The notes beneath the pieces were generated by a model that did not search any database, was not told the origin of the DNA, and saw only the letters and a list, made by a program, of their open reading frames with translations. Both the position numbers and the translations under genes were made by a program. This document shows, piece by piece, positions 43,497 to 53,372 of a stretch of 64,000 bases of DNA (within the stretch, counting starts at the first letter, position 1; every line of letters starts with the position of its first letter). Source of the stretch: JBBAGC01 sp964491265 (lineage in GTDB: Bacteria > Spirochaetota > UBA4802 > UBA5550); assembly GCA_964491265.1 (NCBI GenBank), contig CAZBFP010000001.1:62001-126000 (forward strand). The letters run 5' to 3'.

Positions 43497-44794
43497 AACT
43501 CTCAATAATTATGGCCATTGCAATTGCCCTGGGAAATGCATTTGAATATCAAAGCCCTGACACGGGGGGACTGTTCCCCTACACAACAGCCGCAGAGGAT
43601 TATTCATCAGGCGGGATAAGAGGCAACCCCTCCCTTCTCCCCTTTTCAGAGGGCTTTGCAATTTCCGGATCAGCATCACGGCCATACTCGGAAGAGGAAC
43701 TTATGGCCGGATCATCCGCTTTCCAGTACAGCAGTCACTCAGCAGGATTTCAGGCTCTATGGAGCCACTTCGGTACAGATATATACAGAGAGAATATCTA
43801 CTCGGCAAAATTCGGCTACTCCCCCATATCTTTGATATCTCTCGGACTCAGCTGCAGCGCCTATTCTGTTAAAATAGGGACTGAAGAAATTTCTGATGAG
43901 ATAAACTTCTTTGACTACGGAGCATCAGCAACATTACGTCCCTTCGATTTTATGGATATTTCCTTTGTGCAGAACAATATAAATTCCCTTTTAAAAAATT
44001 CCAATAAAGGAACCATATACCCGGAAAGGAGCGCCGGGATTCTTCTAAAACCTGACAGAGGCCTGTCGATTACATGGAACATCACTAATACTTCAGTTAA
44101 AAGGGTAAATACATTCACTGCTGTGGTCAATCCGCTACCCATATTATCCCTTTCCGGAGGATACTCAAGGGAGACATCATCATACGGCACTGCCGCTTCT
44201 ATTTTTATATCCGGTTTTAAAATCACCTACACCCTTATTTATCATTCCTACCTCGGTTATACTCACAGCGCTGGAATAACCTTTCTTACTAATCGGGGAA
44301 CAGAATCAATCAGCTACAGGAAAAGCCCCGGCTTTATTAAAAAGGACATCCCCCCTCTTAATATTAACAGCGCCCCATATGAAGATATTGTTAATCTCCC
44401 GGGCATAAGTGAAACCTATGCAGAAAGGATTGTGGCTTATAGAGAAAGCATAGGCCCTCTCTCAGCTGATGCCCTTGCAAGGATCGGCATGAACAACGAT
44501 GAGATTAAAGCTATAGATGAATACATCTACGGGCTGGAACGGGACAGGGTATCTCTGCAGAATGAGAAGACCAGGCCTGTTTTTACCCCCTATAAAAAGC
44601 GTGAAAAGAGGGAGGATAAAACCAGAAGGCTTTTCAGGAGCATGCTTGCAAAGGGGATACCTGCAGGGCGGGGGATTGAATACAGCAGGCTTGCCGCTTC
44701 AGGGGAAAAATCCCGGTTTCTCAAACTCCTCCAGGGTGATACAAAACTGACAGAACTTCAGAAAAAAGAGATCAGAAGAATATGCGGAATTTAA
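43493..44794 (+). CDS. Exported beta-rich protein with C-terminal ComEA-like helix-hairpin-helix
   Basis: 433 residues. Signal-like N-terminus (to about 16), then a beta-rich, aromatic, Ser/Gly/Tyr-rich part (20-275) like an outer-membrane barrel. At 288-350 there is a (HhH)2 region: LNINSAPYEDIVNLPGI followed by AERIVAYRESIGPLS, as in the DNA-uptake protein ComEA. The tail after 350 is very basic (KKREKREDKTRRLFRS). HhH domains bind the DNA backbone. Combined with export, this suggests binding of extracellular or periplasmic DNA; that is inference. Overlaps both neighbours. Confidence 0.72.
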   Translation: MKLSIIMAIAIALGNAFEYQSPDTGGLFPYTTAAEDYSSGGIRGNPSLLPFSEGFAISGSASRPYSEEELMAGSSAFQYSSHSAGFQALWSHFGTDIYRENIYSAKFGYSPISLISLGLSCSAYSVKIGTEEISDEINFFDYGASATLRPFDFMDISFVQNNINSLLKNSNKGTIYPERSAGILLKPDRGLSITWNITNTSVKRVNTFTAVVNPLPILSLSGGYSRETSSYGTAASIFISGFKITYTLIYHSYLGYTHSAGITFLTNRGTESISYRKSPGFIKKDIPPLNINSAPYEDIVNLPGISETYAERIVAYRESIGPLSADALARIGMNNDEIKAIDEYIYGLERDRVSLQNEKTRPVFTPYKKREKREDKTRRLFRSMLAKGIPAGRGIEYSRLAASGEKSRFLKLLQGDTKLTELQKKEIRRICGI

Positions 44795-46383
44795 TCAGTT
44801 CAAAGATAAAAATTATTATTCTTCTGATTCTGCTCATCAATTCAGCAGCAGCAGAAATGAAGAGAACATTTCCTGAAATCTCCGTCAATCTGAGAAATGA
44901 GATCCGCCACGATATTATCGATTATGATGAGCAGAAGGAGCTGCTTCTGCTTAAATCACGCTCAACATTCCTGATCGGTGAGCAGTTCACCCTTAATTAT
45001 ACAGGGATTAAAAACTTCACTGACCATGAATATTTATATACCTGGTATATTCATCTTTCCGGAATCGGGGATAATAGTGAGATAATACTCGGGAGCTACA
45101 ACCTTAACTTCGGATCAGGTCTTCTCATGGGGAGAAAAATATTTGTTTCATCAGATCCCTTTACGCAGCGTTTTACAGCTTCCAGAGAGAAGGCTCTGTC
45201 ACCTTCAATAAACGGAAACCCTGTTTACTCATTCACAGGAGCAGCAGCAGGTATTTATTACCATGGTGAAAATTTTAAAATTTCCATTCTACCCTTTCTC
45301 TCATGTCAGGAAAGATTTATTAAACCTGAATCTGCAGATGACGGCTATATTACATCCTCCCTTGCAACATTAAACACAAAGCTGTATAACAGCGGAGGTG
45401 ATGAACCGGTTTACATTATCAATTACGGAATCATGGGTTCTATGACCCTCTTCAATCACTTTACCATAGAGACCTTCGGTTTTGAAACCGATCTTAAAAA
45501 AGCTGACTTAAGTGACATGAGGTGGGACGCTGAGAAATACGGCCTTGATGAAGGTTTAAGCAGAATGAGTTACGGCGGTATTTTTCTACAGTATGCTGAT
45601 GAAAATATTTCTCTTTTCTTTGAGCAGGGAATTTCACGAAAGCATACTGACGAGATAATTGATGGATATGCACTTATGTGGGGAACAGCCTTCAGAAGCG
45701 GAATTTTCAGATTTTCCCTTCAGGGAAAATCTGCAGATACAAATTTTCAGGCAGATTATTCATCAGGGAGCCGCATGCCGGAAAAAACCTGGGAGATGAA
45801 AAGCACCATCACACCGGTTCAGTCAGTTATGATTGGACTCACTATTTACAGCCGGAACTATCTTCTTGGAGGATATAACCGTCCCGATATACAAGGGACA
45901 CTCAGAGAGGAGGTAACTGCTGAAATAAAAGCTTCCAGAGACCTGGACATTAAATTTTCCATAAAAAGTCTCAGCTATTACAGCGATGATTATGAGAAAA
46001 AAAAATACCAGTATATTATGAGCGCAGACCATAAACCGTTTAATTTTTTTTCTCATATAACAGGCGGTATGATTCAAACATATGACGGGGAGGAATCACA
46101 GTCCATTTCTCACAGTATAAAATTAATCCCCTTCAGCGGATTCATATTACAGTGGGGGTTTTCATACATCAACATTTCCAGGGATAATTATATTTACTCC
46201 GGTGTACCTCCGGGATCAGGATCACTCTCCGGAACTTACAGATTTACTGAAACAGGATATGGAACAGCAGCAAAAATCGCATACAAATGGAATAAAAATT
46301 CAGTTTACATAAGGTGTGAAAAAACCGTAATAGGGGAGAAAACTAAAAGAAAGATTGAATCAGCCTTAAATCTACTGTTTTAA
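44782..46383 (+). CDS. Predicted outer-membrane beta-barrel protein
   Basis: 533 residues, no recognised family. After a hydrophobic signal (IKIIILLILLINSAAA) the sequence is a long series of alternating polar/aromatic strands (for example GEQFTLNYTGIKNF and HLSGIGDNSEIILGSYNLNFGSG) with short turns, as expected for a large outer-membrane barrel. Only scattered cysteines and no enzymatic motifs. Its start overlaps the HhH protein gene by 13 bases and its end overlaps the convergent cca gene by 12. It is probably the membrane partner of the two preceding exported proteins. Confidence 0.65.
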   Translation: MRNLISSKIKIIILLILLINSAAAEMKRTFPEISVNLRNEIRHDIIDYDEQKELLLLKSRSTFLIGEQFTLNYTGIKNFTDHEYLYTWYIHLSGIGDNSEIILGSYNLNFGSGLLMGRKIFVSSDPFTQRFTASREKALSPSINGNPVYSFTGAAAGIYYHGENFKISILPFLSCQERFIKPESADDGYITSSLATLNTKLYNSGGDEPVYIINYGIMGSMTLFNHFTIETFGFETDLKKADLSDMRWDAEKYGLDEGLSRMSYGGIFLQYADENISLFFEQGISRKHTDEIIDGYALMWGTAFRSGIFRFSLQGKSADTNFQADYSSGSRMPEKTWEMKSTITPVQSVMIGLTIYSRNYLLGGYNRPDIQGTLREEVTAEIKASRDLDIKFSIKSLSYYSDDYEKKKYQYIMSADHKPFNFFSHITGGMIQTYDGEESQSISHSIKLIPFSGFILQWGFSYINISRDNYIYSGVPPGSGSLSGTYRFTETGYGTAAKIAYKWNKNSVYIRCEKTVIGEKTKRKIESALNLLF

Positions 46384-47766
46384 TCTTTCATATATTTCAG
46401 CTGCTTCCTGAAGGAGAATATCCCTGTCATTAATCTCAGGATTATCCAGCACAAGTTCAAGAAGCTCTTTTAGAATAGTCCCTATAATAGGACCAGGTTT
46501 AAGATCAAAGGCATCCATTATTATATTTCCATTTATATCAAGATCAGTAACAGTAATGGCATTTTCCGCTTCAATAATCATATCAATTCTTTCCTGAAGC
46601 TTTCTAATAGGTTCAGGTATACCGAAACGGGTTCCGGTCCCGCTCCTGTCAGCCTCTCTCAGGGTGAAAAGTTCAGGGAGATTTTCTACACCCACTTTAC
46701 GCATAAATCTTCTCACAGCACCGTCGGTCCAGTCATTGGTATAATGAAACATATGATTAATAACAAGATTGTTCACCTTATCAATTTCATAATTAGAGAA
46801 TTTAAGCCTCTTCATAATTCTCCGCACAATACGCGCGCCTATAACTTCATGATTATAAAAAGTATAATCACCATCATCCCCCATCCTTTTTGTCTGCACC
46901 TTACCTATATCATGGAAAAGTGCGGCAAGACGAACCAGCGGATTACCCCTGAGAGCCGCATCGCAGGAATATATACAGTGATGATATATATCATAAATAT
47001 GGAATCTGTTCTGCTCAACATTATAAGCTTCAGCCAGTTCAGGAAGGCACAACTTAAGGAGTCCCGATTTACGCATATATTCAAACCCGATCGAGGGTTT
47101 CTCTGTTTCAAGAAGCTTAATAAGCTCCTCTCTTATTCTCTCAACAGAAACCATTGCTGCCACGTCAAGAGCATCAGTAATCGAATTAAAGGTATCCTCT
47201 TCAATAGCGAAATTCAGTCTTGAAGCAATCCTGCAGGCTCTGTAGGTTCTTAGCCCGTCCTCTTTAAACCTTTCCCCCGGAGCACCGATAGTTCTTATAA
47301 TCCCATCCTTAATATCAGAAAGACCATTAACATGATCAATTATTTCATTTGTTTTAATATCATAAGCCATGCCGTTTATTGTAAAATCACGCCTCTTTAC
47401 ATCCTCCTGGAGGGATGAGGCAAAAGACACCGATTCAGGACGCCTTCCATCAAAATATTTACCATCCGCCCTGTATGTTGTAACCTCAAACTCAAGGCCG
47501 CTAACAAGAACTGTAACAGTGCCATGTTTAACCCCTGTAGGGATAACCCTTTTAAAAAGCTTCATCACCTGCTCAGGCCTGGCATTTGTTGCAAAATCGT
47601 AATCGTAAATATCCAGTCCCAGAAGAAGATCACGAACCGAACCCCCCACAAGGTAACATTCATATCCATTGTCATAAAATTTCTTTACAAAACTGGAGAG
47701 AGGTTCATAGAAATCATCAGGAATATTGACAGATTTATTTAATAGCATAGTAGTTTCTGTTTTCAT
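46372..47766 (-). CDS. cca: tRNA nucleotidyltransferase / poly(A) polymerase family with HD domain
   Basis: 464 residues. Nucleotidyltransferase motifs: LVGGSVRDLLLG and DYDFATNARPEQV with catalytic aspartates, KRRDFTINGMAYD, and the nucleotide-selecting EDGLRTYRACRIASRL. A C-terminal HD domain (ALFHDIGKVQTK) is present as in bacterial CCA enzymes with phosphohydrolase activity. Neither tRNA in this window encodes its CCA end, so a CCA-adding enzyme is needed. Whether it adds CCA or poly(A) cannot be settled from motifs alone. Confidence 0.92.
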   Translation of the reverse strand: MKTETTMLLNKSVNIPDDFYEPLSSFVKKFYDNGYECYLVGGSVRDLLLGLDIYDYDFATNARPEQVMKLFKRVIPTGVKHGTVTVLVSGLEFEVTTYRADGKYFDGRRPESVSFASSLQEDVKRRDFTINGMAYDIKTNEIIDHVNGLSDIKDGIIRTIGAPGERFKEDGLRTYRACRIASRLNFAIEEDTFNSITDALDVAAMVSVERIREELIKLLETEKPSIGFEYMRKSGLLKLCLPELAEAYNVEQNRFHIYDIYHHCIYSCDAALRGNPLVRLAALFHDIGKVQTKRMGDDGDYTFYNHEVIGARIVRRIMKRLKFSNYEIDKVNNLVINHMFHYTNDWTDGAVRRFMRKVGVENLPELFTLREADRSGTGTRFGIPEPIRKLQERIDMIIEAENAITVTDLDINGNIIMDAFDLKPGPIIGTILKELLELVLDNPEINDRDILLQEAAEIYERLKQ

Positions 47767-47895
47767 AATAGGTATTTACCAGATAAATATCAACAGCATT
47801 ATAGTCAATAAGGAATTTACACAAAATAGCGTAAAAAACAAGGTGTAAAATCAGTAATTATACCCAATAACATTCTTCACTTTAATAATGCTGTT

Positions 47896-47934
47896 TCCCG
47901 TACCCGCGCCGCCTTGAGCGGTGCGGGTACGGGA
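47896..47934. terminator. Strong GC hairpin 3' of the LamG/FnIII gene
   Basis: A 17-base stem (47896-47912 with 47918-47934, one G-U type mismatch) and loop CTTGA. It lies downstream of the minus-strand gene ending at 47982 and upstream of cca. There is no T-run on the minus strand, so it may stabilise the mRNA end or act with Rho. Confidence 0.45.
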
Positions 47935-47981
47935 ATATTTTATTCAAAATATAATTAAATAATTAAGACCGGGGGAAAAAC

Positions 47982-49667
47982 TTAATCTATTTCAGATCCG
48001 GCAAATGGCCTTGCTGTTACAGGTTTAGATATTTCCGATTCATGATTATAAACTGTACCAGGCCTGTATGAATCGTAGGCGCTCACAGAAAAATAGTAAA
48101 GCACCGTATTTTCAATTGACGGATATATGAGCACACCCCGCCGGTCAGCCTGTTTATTCTCATCAATTACAGAGTTATCGATTTTAATCTCCACATAATT
48201 CCCGGAACCTGTCTCATTTGTTATTCTGTTACCCCTGACCTGTGAGATAATACCGTCATATCTGCCATTTACCGCACCGTAATAGACCCTGTATCCGGAA
48301 ATATCGTGATCAACATTCTTCTTCCATCTGAGAATAACATGCCTGTCCCCGGCCTTTACAACCTCAAGAAACATGGGGGTATCGGGAGCTTTATCAAGCC
48401 TGTAATTGACCTTAACATTCTGAAGCAGAGGGGAACTTTTCCCGTCCGGTGATGCAACAAGATGGGCCCTCCACTGATAATATTTCCCCCTCAAGTACTC
48501 CCCATCTTCACCTTTCATCAGAAAAATTCGTCTCTGATTATTATCGACCCTGTACCATTTAAGATTCATATCCCTTTCATCAAAAAATGTGTCTGAGATA
48601 CGGAACTCCATCCATATATAGCTTTCCCCCGGAATATGCGCCTGCCATGATAATTCTGTAACAGAAGTTCCTGTACCGGCAAAAGTATGAACCGGGCTGG
48701 TTATAACACCCTCCCTGTTATAAGGTATCCTACCTGCAAAAGAACTCCCTTTGTAACGGGTAATAGCCAGATCTCTGGTCTCTTTAAGATTTTCAAAGAA
48801 TGCGTAGGAAATACGGAACTCATCAAGAAATCCGTTAAAATCTGAAGCCAGGGTAACAAGGGGGAGATCAAGGCATTGAAAATTTTCATCAATTGAATTT
48901 CTATGTCCGAATGAAGGTGTATATACTGAATCATACGGCGTCCCCCCTGCAGTCATAAAGAGTGACTCCTCTTCCACACCGTCAATAAAGCGCGCAAGTT
49001 TCCCGGAAATTCTGTCATAACTGAGACTGAAATGATACCATTTATCGGGAGAGAGCGGGGCCCTACCTGTGAGGATCCGGCTCTCCCATGAACCGTCAGG
49101 GAGCTGAAAAAGATTATGCAGGTGAACAATAAGCCTCTTATTTCTTAATGTAATTTCGATCCCTTTTTTCATCCCTGAAAAATATCCTACTCTTGAAAAA
49201 AGGGTCCCCCTGCGCATCTCCCTGGCATTAAACCTGAACTCAATATTAAAGGAACCGAGATCGCCGCAGCTTCCAAGCCATAAAGAATTAACTGTTTTTA
49301 CCCTCACTGAATGATCAGCGCGGAAAAAAGAGGCACACCCCCTGCCGAAACCGCCGCTTTCAGTGGAGAATATATAGTTCCCCGCATTTATTTCATATTT
49401 ACCTGAATCATCACGAATATACTGATCCCCCGGCTTATCAAAGGAGAGAACAATATCTGTAAGGAGGGGATCTTTATCATCACGATAGGAGATATCGTTA
49501 ATGGAATAAGCCCTGTTCCCGTCAGGGAGGAGAATTCTTTTGACATTATGAAGAGATTTATCTGAAAAATCGGAGAAAACAATCTCCCCCGATTCATGCC
49601 GCGATGAGGCAGAGAGGAGCTGTGCAAAAAGAAAAATAATAACAATTTTACTGAGAGATCTTTTCAT
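47982..49667 (-). CDS. Secreted protein with LamG-like and fibronectin type III domains
   Basis: 561 residues. Signal peptide (KIVIIFLFAQLLSASS), a concanavalin/LamG-like domain at about 100-300 (the segment LSPDKWYHFSLSYDRISGKL is typical, with FNGFLDEFRI), and a fibronectin type III domain at about 425-545 (DHDISGYRVYYG). Likely exported and involved in binding polysaccharide or surface ligands. It starts 27 bases after rpiB on the same strand and is followed by a strong hairpin. Confidence 0.8.
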   Translation of the reverse strand: MKRSLSKIVIIFLFAQLLSASSRHESGEIVFSDFSDKSLHNVKRILLPDGNRAYSINDISYRDDKDPLLTDIVLSFDKPGDQYIRDDSGKYEINAGNYIFSTESGGFGRGCASFFRADHSVRVKTVNSLWLGSCGDLGSFNIEFRFNAREMRRGTLFSRVGYFSGMKKGIEITLRNKRLIVHLHNLFQLPDGSWESRILTGRAPLSPDKWYHFSLSYDRISGKLARFIDGVEEESLFMTAGGTPYDSVYTPSFGHRNSIDENFQCLDLPLVTLASDFNGFLDEFRISYAFFENLKETRDLAITRYKGSSFAGRIPYNREGVITSPVHTFAGTGTSVTELSWQAHIPGESYIWMEFRISDTFFDERDMNLKWYRVDNNQRRIFLMKGEDGEYLRGKYYQWRAHLVASPDGKSSPLLQNVKVNYRLDKAPDTPMFLEVVKAGDRHVILRWKKNVDHDISGYRVYYGAVNGRYDGIISQVRGNRITNETGSGNYVEIKIDNSVIDENKQADRRGVLIYPSIENTVLYYFSVSAYDSYRPGTVYNHESEISKPVTARPFAGSEID

Positions 49668-49694
49668 AGAAATAATATCGGCACATATTACCCC

Positions 49695-50126
49695 TTATTC
49701 TTCAATTTTTCCTATTTTATCAACACGCCTCTGGTGTCTTCCACCCTCAAAACCGGTTTTAAGCCACACCTCAGCAATTCTTACAGCCAGATCCTCGCCT
49801 ATAACACGCGCGCCAAGTGCAAGAATATTGGCATTGTTATGAAGCCTGGACATTTCAGCCATAAACTCATTAAAGCATAGGGCTGCTCTGACCCCTTTAA
49901 CCTTATTCGCGGCAATGGAGATCCCTATACCTGTACCGCATATAACAATCCCCGCATCAGCCTCACCTGAGGCAACCATTAATGCAGCTTTTTGAGCATA
50001 ATCGGGATAGTCGCAGGAATCTTCAGAATCTGTTCCTGCATCAATAAAATCGTATCCCTCAAGCTTATCCTTTAAAATACCCTTAAGCCTGTAACCTGCA
50101 TGATCAGAAGCAATTACAATTTTCAT
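49695..50126 (-). CDS. rpiB: Ribose-5-phosphate isomerase B
   Basis: 143 residues. N-terminal KIVIASDHAGYRLK, the catalytic-Cys segment GIVICGTGIGISIAANK and the LALGARVIG stretch are diagnostic of RpiB/LacAB. It interconverts ribose-5-phosphate and ribulose-5-phosphate in the pentose phosphate pathway. Its ATG shares a base with the leuS stop (TGATG), so the two are translationally coupled. Confidence 0.96.
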   Translation of the reverse strand: MKIVIASDHAGYRLKGILKDKLEGYDFIDAGTDSEDSCDYPDYAQKAALMVASGEADAGIVICGTGIGISIAANKVKGVRAALCFNEFMAEMSRLHNNANILALGARVIGEDLAVRIAEVWLKTGFEGGRHQRRVDKIGKIEE

Positions 50127-52648
50127 CAGTTCCCCTTAATTACAATATTCACAAGCTTGCCTGGTACAGATATCACCTTAAGAGGGGCTCTCCCCTCAAG
50201 AAGCTCAATAATCCTGGGATGATTTAAAACAAGCTTCTCCATATCATCCTTACCAAGATCCGCGCTAACATCAATCTTAACACGGACCTTGCCGTTTATC
50301 TGCCCTACGATTGTAATTTCATCATCCCTGGTAAGCTCCTCCACCCATGCAGGCCAATCTTCATAGGCAAGTGTATCCTTATGGCCCAGCATACTCCACA
50401 TCTCCTCACCCATATGAGGAGCATAGGGTGAAAGTATAAGCACAAAGGGTTCCCATAATTTCCTATAGCACTTTTCATGCTTAATTGCCTCATTGATAAA
50501 AATCATCATCTGTGCAATGGCAGTATTAAATTCAAGGTCAGATGTATCATTGGTAACTTTCTTTATTGTTTTATGCAGCACCTTAACAAGTTCAGCAGGG
50601 GGCTCTTCATCAGTAATCTCCCTCACTGAGATATTCCATACCCTGTTAAGAAACCTGTGTACACCGGCAAGACCGCTGGTGGACCAGGGCTTTGAAACCT
50701 GCAGAGGCCCCATAAACATCTCGTACATACGCATAGAATCCGCGCCGAAATCTTTTATAATATCATCAGGATTGATTACATTTTTCAACGACTTGGACAT
50801 TTTTGCAATTACCCGCTCAAGTCTCTCACCTGTATTCTTTTCAACAAAAACATCGGTTTCCGTCTCTTCAACCTCATCTACTGCCACAAGGGATTTGTTT
50901 TTCCTCTGAAAAGCGTAGGAGGTAATCATACCCTGGTTTACAAGGCGCTGGAAAGGTTCATCTGTATTAACAAAACCGAGATCAAAAAGGACCTTGTGCC
51001 AGAATCTCGCGTAAAGGAGATGAAGAACCGCATGCTCAGCCCCCCCCACATAAAGATCTACAGGCATCCAGTAATCCATTTTCTCCTTTGAAACAAACCC
51101 GCCGCTGTTATGCGGATCAAGAAAGCGCAGATAATACCAGCAGGACCCTGCCCACTGAGGCATGGTATTGGTCTCCCTTTTGCCTGGACCGCCGCATTCC
51201 GGACATTTTGTGTTTACCCACTCATCAATCCCGGCCAGAGGTGATTCACCGGAACCTGTGGGCTGATAACTCTTTACATCAGGTAGTGTAAGGGGGAGTT
51301 CCTCCTCAGGAACAGGTACAATGCCGCACTTTTCACAATGCACAAGGGGGATCGGTTCACCCCAGTATCTCTGCCTGCTGAATACCCAGTCCCTGAGCTT
51401 ATAATTTACTGATCTGCGCCCCAGATTTTTCTCTTCAAGCCAGATAGATATTTTTTCAATAGCATCTTCCTTATTGAGACCATCAAGTAAACCGGAATTA
51501 ACATGAACACCGTCACCTGTAAAAGCCTCCTGCTCAATATCACCCCCCTTAAGTACCTCAACGATGGGGAGATCAAATTTTTTTGCAAATTCCCAGTCCC
51601 GCTGATCATGCCCCGGAACAGCCATAATCGCCCCTGTTCCGTAGGAGATAAGTATATAGTCAGAAATCCAGACAGGAATTCTTTCGTTATTTACAGGATT
51701 AACAGCATAGGCGCCGGTAAAAACCCCGGTCTTATCCTTTGCAAGATCTGTACGTTCAAGATCCGATTTGAGTGATGCTTTTTTTATATAATCATCAACA
51801 TCACCTCTCTGCTCAGGTGTTGTTATCTTCTCAACAAGATCATGCTCAGGGGAGAGAACCATGTATGTTGCGCCAAAAAGGGTATCAGGCCTTGTTGTGT
51901 AAACCTCAATCGATTCATCCCCCTTTTCAAGCTTAAAAATAACATTAGCACCTTCGGAGCGTCCAATCCAGTTCCGCTGCATAGCCTTTATTGCATCTGA
52001 CCAGTCGAGACTATCAATATCATTAAGAAGCCTTTCAGCATAGGCGGTTATGCGTAAAATCCACTGCCTTATATTTCTCCTTTCAACAGAAGCCCCGCAT
52101 CTGTCGCACCCCCCCTCCTTAACCTCTTCATTGGCAAGTCCGGTTAAACATTGAGGACACCAGTTAATCGGTGTTTTAGCCTCATAAGCGAGACCCTTTT
52201 TAAAGAGCTGCAGAAATATCCACTGTGTCCATTTATAATAATCCTCATGATGAGTGGAAAGAACCCGGTCCCAGTCATAGCTGAACCCCAGTGATTTTAT
52301 CTGCTCTGTAAACCTTTCTATATTTTTCTCTGTGGTTTCCCTTGGAGGTGTTCCGGTCTGAATGGCGTAATTCTCAGCCGGAAGCCCGAATGAGTCGTAA
52401 CCCATTGGGTGAAGCACATTATAACCATTCATTCTCAGATAGCGGCAGTAAATATCTGTAGCGGTATATCCTTCCGGATGCCCCACATGGAGGCCTGCTC
52501 CTGATGGATAGGGGAACATATCAAGAACATACATTCTTTTCCCCCGCGGCACACTATTATCTTCAGAGACCTTAAAGGTCTTATTATCTTCCCAGAATTT
52601 CTGCCATTTTTTTTCAATGACAGAAAAATTATAATCTTTTTCCTGCAT
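50126..52648 (-). CDS. leuS: Leucyl-tRNA synthetase
   Basis: 840 residues. HIGH-type PYPSGAGLHVGHPEGY, the KMSKS motif in AKMSKSLKNVINPDDII, the editing-domain TRPDTLFGATY and two zinc-type cysteine pairs (CPQC/CDRC). Charges tRNA-Leu and edits norvaline or isoleucine. Lies 38 bases downstream of the PTS EIIA gene on the same strand, and rpiB follows directly. Confidence 0.98.
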   Translation of the reverse strand: MQEKDYNFSVIEKKWQKFWEDNKTFKVSEDNSVPRGKRMYVLDMFPYPSGAGLHVGHPEGYTATDIYCRYLRMNGYNVLHPMGYDSFGLPAENYAIQTGTPPRETTEKNIERFTEQIKSLGFSYDWDRVLSTHHEDYYKWTQWIFLQLFKKGLAYEAKTPINWCPQCLTGLANEEVKEGGCDRCGASVERRNIRQWILRITAYAERLLNDIDSLDWSDAIKAMQRNWIGRSEGANVIFKLEKGDESIEVYTTRPDTLFGATYMVLSPEHDLVEKITTPEQRGDVDDYIKKASLKSDLERTDLAKDKTGVFTGAYAVNPVNNERIPVWISDYILISYGTGAIMAVPGHDQRDWEFAKKFDLPIVEVLKGGDIEQEAFTGDGVHVNSGLLDGLNKEDAIEKISIWLEEKNLGRRSVNYKLRDWVFSRQRYWGEPIPLVHCEKCGIVPVPEEELPLTLPDVKSYQPTGSGESPLAGIDEWVNTKCPECGGPGKRETNTMPQWAGSCWYYLRFLDPHNSGGFVSKEKMDYWMPVDLYVGGAEHAVLHLLYARFWHKVLFDLGFVNTDEPFQRLVNQGMITSYAFQRKNKSLVAVDEVEETETDVFVEKNTGERLERVIAKMSKSLKNVINPDDIIKDFGADSMRMYEMFMGPLQVSKPWSTSGLAGVHRFLNRVWNISVREITDEEPPAELVKVLHKTIKKVTNDTSDLEFNTAIAQMMIFINEAIKHEKCYRKLWEPFVLILSPYAPHMGEEMWSMLGHKDTLAYEDWPAWVEELTRDDEITIVGQINGKVRVKIDVSADLGKDDMEKLVLNHPRIIELLEGRAPLKVISVPGKLVNIVIKGN

Positions 52649-52686
52649 TTTTTACTCCTCTGGATGCAAATGTGATAAGGTACGAA

Positions 52687-53139
52687 TCAGGATTCTGTTT
52701 TGAGGATATCAATAATTTCCTGCGTGGAGGTGGTTTCAATAATTTTATTCTTAACCGGCTCTTTTTTAAGAATCGCCATAATATTGGAAAGGAGACGTAG
52801 ATAGTCTTTATGCTGTTTTTCACCCGCGATAACGAGTATAATCAGATTAACAGGTTCACCATCCATAGAATCAAAATCTATGCCTGAATCAGAAATCCCT
52901 ATGGCAAAGGCCATATCTTTAACCGAATTAATTTTGGCATGAGGGATTGCAATACCGAATCCGATCCCTGTACTCATTATCTCCTCTCTCTCCTTGAGAG
53001 CATTAATCAGTACATCAATATTTGAACAGAAACCTGTCCCCTCAAAAACCCTTGCAAGTTCTTCAATTGCATCGAACTTGTCTTTTGACTCAAGCTTCTT
53101 AATGTATTTTTCACTTGTATATGCTGTAACAGATGACAC
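52687..53139 (-). CDS. PTS EIIA protein, PtsN/fructose type
   Basis: 150 residues. The phospho-accepting His is in GFGIAIPHAKI, preceded by LKEREEIMSTGIG, the PTS EIIA-2 family signature. As a stand-alone EIIA with no EIIB or EIIC nearby, it is likely a regulatory EIIA-Ntr (PtsN) protein rather than a sugar transporter part. It begins a run ptsN-like, leuS, rpiB, LamG on the minus strand. Confidence 0.9.
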   Translation of the reverse strand: MSSVTAYTSEKYIKKLESKDKFDAIEELARVFEGTGFCSNIDVLINALKEREEIMSTGIGFGIAIPHAKINSVKDMAFAIGISDSGIDFDSMDGEPVNLIILVIAGEKQHKDYLRLLSNIMAILKKEPVKNKIIETTSTQEIIDILKTES

Positions 53140-53372
53140 TTTCAGACTCCCTTTATATAGATATAAAGGAACCTAATAAAGGCTTTAAAGGCATATGTCA
53201 ATAATAAGTTGGCAACGGTGGATTTTTTATTATAAAGCTTATCAAGGTAAGGAAATAGCCGGGAGTAATCAGAAAAACCTTTGATGAATAATAGTTGTTT
53301 GATTACAATTGAAAACTTATTGACTTTTTAGATAATACAATTTTACATAAATTAAAAAACAGGAGTCCTTTA

